From NCBI RefSeq assembly GCF_003265705.1, contig NW_020313044.1, positions 3,436,625 to 3,500,624 on the forward strand: a stretch of 64,000 nucleotides of DNA, written 5' to 3'. The notes under the pieces are model-generated. The model was not told where the DNA came from, ran no database searches, and saw only the letters and a list, made by a program, of their open reading frames with translations. The DNA is from Callorhinus ursinus. Lineage: Eukaryota; Chordata; Mammalia; Carnivora; Otariidae. The position numbers and the translations under genes are program-made. How positions within the stretch are numbered: position 1 is the stretch's first letter; each line of letters opens with the position of its first letter. This document shows, in pieces, positions 60,501 to 64,000 of this stretch.

Positions 60501-61977
60501 GGGCAGAGCTTCCTCAAACAGCATCTGCAACAGCTAAAGTGGAGAAAGGGGTTCCATAGGGATGCAGAAAGGATGAATCTGTACTTCAACATTTCCTGAG
60601 GGTGCAGTTCTTCACCCAGTTCTGTGCTATGGGCACAGTGTCCAGGACAGAAATAGCCCCGGCCCTCATGGTTCACAGAGAGCCAGTCAAATGAGTAGAC
60701 ATTTTCAGTGAGACCTGCTGTTTCCTATGGCAGGGGCCTATGACAAGTTTCTGAAGCTGCTATTTTGATTTGGGGGGCATTTTCATGAAGCCTAAAAACA
60801 AAACTGTCAAGTTTATTATCAGTATTATGAAAAACTGTGAAGATTAGACTCCCTGGATATTTGATCTTTGCACACCACCCCTCCCTGACCCTCACCCCCT
60901 TGGACCCCAGCCTCCAACCTTCCCCAGCCTCTTAATCACTGCCCAAATTGGTCCTGGCAAAACATTCTGTATGGACTGCAGTGCACTATAGGAACCCCAA
61001 GGAGGGGAACCTAATCCAGCTAGGAAGGGGAAGGCAAGTTTCTCAAAGGTATCCAGGAGCCTCGTGAAACCTATGCCGGGTGGCTCCTCTGGGACTCACC
61101 TGAGGTACGAGCCGGGGTGTCTCTGCTTCCCGACCCCGAAGCAGTAGGGCTACACTGTACCCTCGGGCCACCAAGCCTAGTGTGGACTGGACTTGTGCTA
61201 GCAGCTCCTGCTCAGCCTCCTGCAGGGGACGCACAGACATCTCCTGATCTCAGGTGCCCTGACCCAGTCTGTCTGAGCAAAGGGCTTGGGAAGCACTCAG
61301 CACTGAGCACTGAGCACTCTAGGATCCAGGAGCCTAAGGACTCCCACGCTCCTCCCATCTCCCTACAACCCCCCTACCTGAGCAGCATCAGAGCCCAGCA
61401 CTCTGTCAAAGGTGATGCATTGTTCCTGTGGGGGGGGGGGGGCTAGGCTCAGCATTGTCATTCCCATCTTCCCCAGCCCTCACCCACACCCCATCCCATT
61501 TTTACCTGAGCGTCTAGAGTGCCCGGCTGAAGCAGGCAGATGCTCTTGGGCCCCTCCAGAAGGAGTGTGGGGCAACAGGTCTCCTCAGGGCCTAAGAAAG
61601 ATGGGCTGTATATCAACTCTCATGGGGAAAACTGCCAGGACTCCTAGGTCCTGCTCTCAACTTTGGCCTCAGTTTCCTAACCTAGGGTACTATGCACAGG
61701 ATCAGAGCCCCTGAGAAGCAGAGCTTCCTCAAACAGCATCTGCAGCAGCTAAAGCCGTAAGATGACCTCCTTCCCCTCTCCCAAGGGGCTCCCCCAGGCT
61801 GCACTCCCTCTAAGAATGAATGTGTAAGGACTTCTTACCTGATCCTCTCCCTCGCTCTACTTCCACCACTATAGTCAGCCTGGTCTGGGGGTTGCCCGTG
61901 AGGGCTGGGGTCACTGAGCTGTCCTGGCCCAAACCAGCCCCTGTGCTTGCTGCCTCTCCACACTCCATGGCTTTCAT
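50489..61977 (-). CDS. unnamed degenerate kinesin-like coiled-coil gene
   Basis: I could not assign a name. Seventeen exons on the minus strand: 61839-61977, 61506-61591, 61378-61425, 61100-61219, 60456-60533, 60097-60179, 59511-59597, 59319-59435, 55270-55329, 55065-55179, 53758-53966, 53602-53685, 52423-52474, 52280-52335, 51687-51842, 50729-50887, 50489-50650; about 603 residues. Residues 75-300 follow a kinesin motor in order: [78 protein letters not shown] and [15 protein letters not shown]. The P-loop, switch I and switch II sequences are missing, so ATP hydrolysis is unlikely. Residues 446-603 are a Gln/Glu/Arg-rich coiled coil. All phases agree except between 59319 and 55329, where one nucleotide is lacking: a frameshift, a sequence error or an exon I missed. 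It could be a working pseudo-kinesin or a decaying gene. Confidence 0.75.
50890..51115 (-). repeat. MIR abutting kinesin-like exon 16
   Basis: Antisense MIR text (gtgccaggctctgttctaaa, gtgtgttatttcattttatc) ends a few bases upstream of the exon acceptor on the minus strand; the AG at 50888-50889 appears to come from the MIR edge. Confidence 0.6.
52140..52190 (-). other. candidate optional exon of the kinesin-like gene
   Basis: Behind a good acceptor (ccctgccccag) there are 17 open codons ([17 protein letters not shown]) followed by a weak donor GTGATT. It is phase 0 at both ends, so it could be inserted between exons 52280-52335 and 51687-51842. Nothing requires it. Confidence 0.25.
52540..52740 (+). 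repeat. MIR
   Basis: MIR-like text (aaaatcagacagatcggggt, gtgtgacctcaggcaggtga) in an intron of the kinesin-like gene. Confidence 0.7.
53040..53510 (+). repeat. L2 fragment
   Basis: L2 3' text (aagccctttatgacctggcc, caggaatcaacttccatgaa) in an intron of the kinesin-like gene. Confidence 0.65.
54040..54300 (-). repeat. MIR, antisense
   Basis: Antisense MIR-like text (gatgaagcaaaatgaagctc, agaagtcaagcaacttcctg). Confidence 0.6.
54476..54518. repeat. (TTA)n microsatellite
   Basis: About 14 TTA units. Confidence 0.95.
55364..55493 (+). mobile_element. short L1 3' end with target duplication
   Basis: A 5'-truncated sense L1 end with A-rich tail between two copies of aaaattacacagtgt (55364-55378 and 55479-55493). 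It lies about 35 bp from kinesin-like exon 9 (55270-55329). Confidence 0.8.
56973..57084 (+). repeat. old Can-SINE fragment
   Basis: GGGGCACCTGGCTGGCTCAG to (aaaat)n, an older truncated form. Confidence 0.8.
57482..57677 (+). repeat. Can-SINE
   Basis: Full-length, young copy with aatcaaactgtcaa target duplications, inside the old L1. Confidence 0.92.
57792..58007 (+). repeat. Can-SINE
   Basis: Full-length copy flanked by aaattatggaggccag duplications, inside the old L1. Confidence 0.9.
58071..59046 (+). mobile_element. 5'-truncated L1 with 16-bp target duplication
   Basis: The end of L1 ORF2 and the 3' UTR in sense (tgaggatgtggagaaagggg, tgagataccacctcacacca), with an A-rich tail. It is flanked by agaaaaagcctgtcaa at 58055-58070 and 59047-59062. 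It is truncated and frame-disrupted, so not active. Confidence 0.88.
61694..61754 (-). repeat. displaced copy of kinesin-like exon 5
   Basis: These 61 bases align without gaps to 60479-60539, the acceptor side of exon 5, with 53 of 61 matches by eye. The copy keeps the ctttag acceptor and the codons [10 protein letters not shown], but lies in intron 1, upstream of exon 2. It has no obvious matched donor and does not fit the phase of exon 1. Confidence 0.7.
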
Positions 61978-62064
61978 GCCTCTCAGATTCCTCTCAATAA
62001 TTCATCTCCCTGATCTGAGGGCTCTGGGGAGGGCCTCTAAATAACAACTTATCAAAGGAGGTGG

Positions 62065-62385
62065 CAGTCCCCTCTTTTCTTTCTTTTTTTCTTCCTTCCT
62101 TCCTGCCTTCCTGCCTTTCTTCCTTCCTTCCTTCCTTCCTTCCTTCCTTCCTTTCTTCCTTCCTGTCAGGAGTGAGGGTCCTGACAGGGTTAACCTCTTT
62201 CTTTTTCTTAAAATATTTTATTTATTTATTTAAGAGAGAGCACGCGCACAGACGCACAAGTGAGGAAGGGGCAGAGGGAGAGGGACAAGCAGACTCCCCG
62301 CTGAGCAGGGAGCCCAGCTGGACCCCCAAGATCATGACCTGAGCCAAAGTCAGACACTCAGGTGCCCCAACAGTCCCCTCTTTTC
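62065..62385 (-). repeat. (CTTC)n plus Can-SINE inside one target duplication
   Basis: cagtcccctcttttc occurs at 62065-62079 and 62371-62385. Between them lie a (CTTC)n microsatellite (about 62088-62165) and a minus-strand SINE (62208-62369), as expected if the microsatellite grew from the SINE's A-rich tail. Confidence 0.75.
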
Positions 62386-62639
62386 CGAGTCAGAACATTG
62401 CATCGGATTCTTCTTTTTTCCTCTTTTGAAAAATGTCAAACACATACAAACTGTAGAGAGAACAGTATGATGATCCTCCAAGCAACCAACTTCAGCAATT
62501 ATCAACCTATGGTCAGTCTTTTCTCTTCTGTTCTCCTCCCCGTTCCATAGAAAATCCCAGACATCTTATGTGTCATCTATAGCTATTTCAGCTTATATTT
62601 ATAGAAGATAACTACCCCTTTTTAAAAAAAAAATGATGG

Positions 62640-62914
62640 CTTAATTTGGTGAGGATGCAGAGAAAGGGGAATGCCCTTACACTGTTGGTGGGACTGCAAA
62701 CTGGTGCAGCCACTCTGGAAAACAGGATGGAGATTCTTCGAAAAGTTAAAAATAGAGCTACCCTATGATCCAGCAATTTATCCAAAGGATACAAACATAG
62801 GGATTCAAGGGGACACGTCCTCCCCAATGTTTATAGGAGCAATGTCCACAATAGCCAAACTATGGAAAGAGCCCAGATGTCTACTGACATATGAATGGAT
62901 AAAGAAGATGTGAG

Positions 62915-62961
<47 letters not shown>

Positions 62962-63362
62962 GGAATGTTACACAGCTCTCAAAAAGAATGAAATCTTGTC
63001 ATTTGCAATGACATGGATAGAACTAGAGGATATTAAGCTAAGTGGAACAAGCCAGTCAGATTAAGACAAATATCAAATGATTTCTCTCATGTGGAGTTTA
63101 AGAAACAAAACAGATGAACATAGGGGAAGGGAGGGAAAAATAAGATAAAAACAGAGAGGGAAGCAAACCATGAGAGACTCTTAACTATAGGAAACAAACT
63201 GAGGATTGCTGAAGGGGAGGTGGGTGGGGAGCCAGGGTAACTGGGTGATGGGCATTAAGGAGGGCATTTGGTGTAATGAGCACTGCGTGTTATATGCAAC
63301 TGATAAATCACTAAATTCTACCCCTGAAACTAATAATATACTATATGTTAACTAAATTGAAT
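62640..63362 (+). mobile_element. L1 ORF2 end / 3' UTR, sense
   Basis: Sense L1 3' text (gtgaggatgcagagaaaggg, tggtgcagccactctggaaa), interrupted by an (AC)n tract at about 62916-62959 and by frame breaks. Confidence 0.8.
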
Positions 63363-63367
63363 TTAAA

Positions 63368-63563
63368 TTTTTTTAAAGATTTTATTTATTTATTTGAGAG
63401 AGAGAGAATGAGAGATAGAGAGCACGAGAGGGAAGAGGGTCAGAGGGAGAAGCAGACTCCCCGCCGAGCAGGGAGCCCGATGTGGGACTCGATCCCGGGA
63501 CTCCAGGATCATGACCTGAGCCGAAGGCAGTCGCTTAACCAACTGAGCCACCCGGGCGCCCCC
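63368..63563 (-). repeat. Can-SINE
   Basis: Minus-strand copy inserted in the L1 tail, flanked by ctaa(a/g)ttgaatttaaattt duplications. Confidence 0.9.
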
Positions 63564-63589
63564 TAAGTTGAATTTAAATTTAAAAAAAT

Positions 63590-63960
63590 TTAAATAATAG
63601 CTTATCAAGATATAATTCATATACCATATATTTTACCCATTTACAGTGTATATTTCAATGGCTTTTACTATCACCATTTTAGAGCATTTCCATTACTTTA
63701 TAAAGAAACTTGGTTTCCTTTATTATCACCTCCCTAACCCCACCCTACTACAATCACTAAACAACCATTAATCTATTTTCTGTCTCCATAGATTTGGCTA
63801 TTCTGGACTTTTCATATAAGAGGAATCACAGTCTGTGTTCTTTTTGTGACTGGCTTCTTTCACTTGACATAATGTTTTCAAGGCTCATCCATGCTATAGC
63901 ATGCATCAGGACTTCTTTCCTTTCTCTTTTATTATTATTATTATTTTTTTTTAGGACTTC
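63590..63960 (-). mobile_element. L1 3' fragment, antisense
   Basis: Same L1 family text as at 8310-8960 (acccatttacagtgtatatt, gactggcttctttcacttga); it runs to near the window end. Confidence 0.65.
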
Positions 63961-64000
63961 TTTCCTTTCTATGACTGAATGATTTTCTTTCCCCCCCCAC

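Overview
This is mammalian nuclear DNA: split genes with GT/AG introns, CpG-island promoters, and dense SINE, LINE, MIR and L2 repeats. The abundant tRNA-derived SINE begins 'GGGCGCCTGGGTGGCTCAGT' and ends in (AAATA)n plus an A-tail. I read it as a Can-SINE of a non-dog caniform carnivore (bear, seal or mustelid type); that placement is inference from SINE form. The gene order matches human 5q31.3 as I remember it.

Layout: 1-23,163 (+) holds the 3' half of ANKHD1 (last ankyrin repeats, KH domain, low-complexity C-terminus). 23,600-28,860 is intergenic, or intron of a readthrough transcript. 29,187-30,780 (+) is EIF4EBP3. 32,262-37,955 (-) is SRA1. 39,018-44,419 (-) is APBB3, whose promoter island faces SLC35A4 (+). 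The SLC35A4 transcript carries an upstream 103-residue microprotein ORF (45,023-47,158) and then the 324-residue transporter ORF (47,586-48,560). 50,489-61,977 (-) is a 17-exon gene I could not name. It keeps the order of a kinesin motor domain followed by a coiled coil, but has lost the P-loop, switch I and switch II. 62,000-64,000 is repeats.

Main observations: (1) the unnamed pseudo-kinesin gene, with a one-nucleotide phase mismatch between two exons flanking a retroelement pile-up and a displaced copy of one exon; (2) the splice phases show that an ANKHD1-EIF4EBP3 readthrough would read EIF4EBP3 exon 2 in an alternative frame, with a stop 33 nt before the last junction; (3) a 6-nt microexon in APBB3; (4) a TISU-like element at the microprotein start; (5) two in-phase competing acceptors 51 nt apart in ANKHD1.

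The genes are not an operon. They share promoters or transcripts only in two places: APBB3/SLC35A4 are divergent from one CpG island, and ANKHD1/EIF4EBP3 are co-oriented and splice-compatible. Exon limits were read by hand from splice sites and checked by reading-frame arithmetic; transcription starts and polyadenylation sites are estimates.
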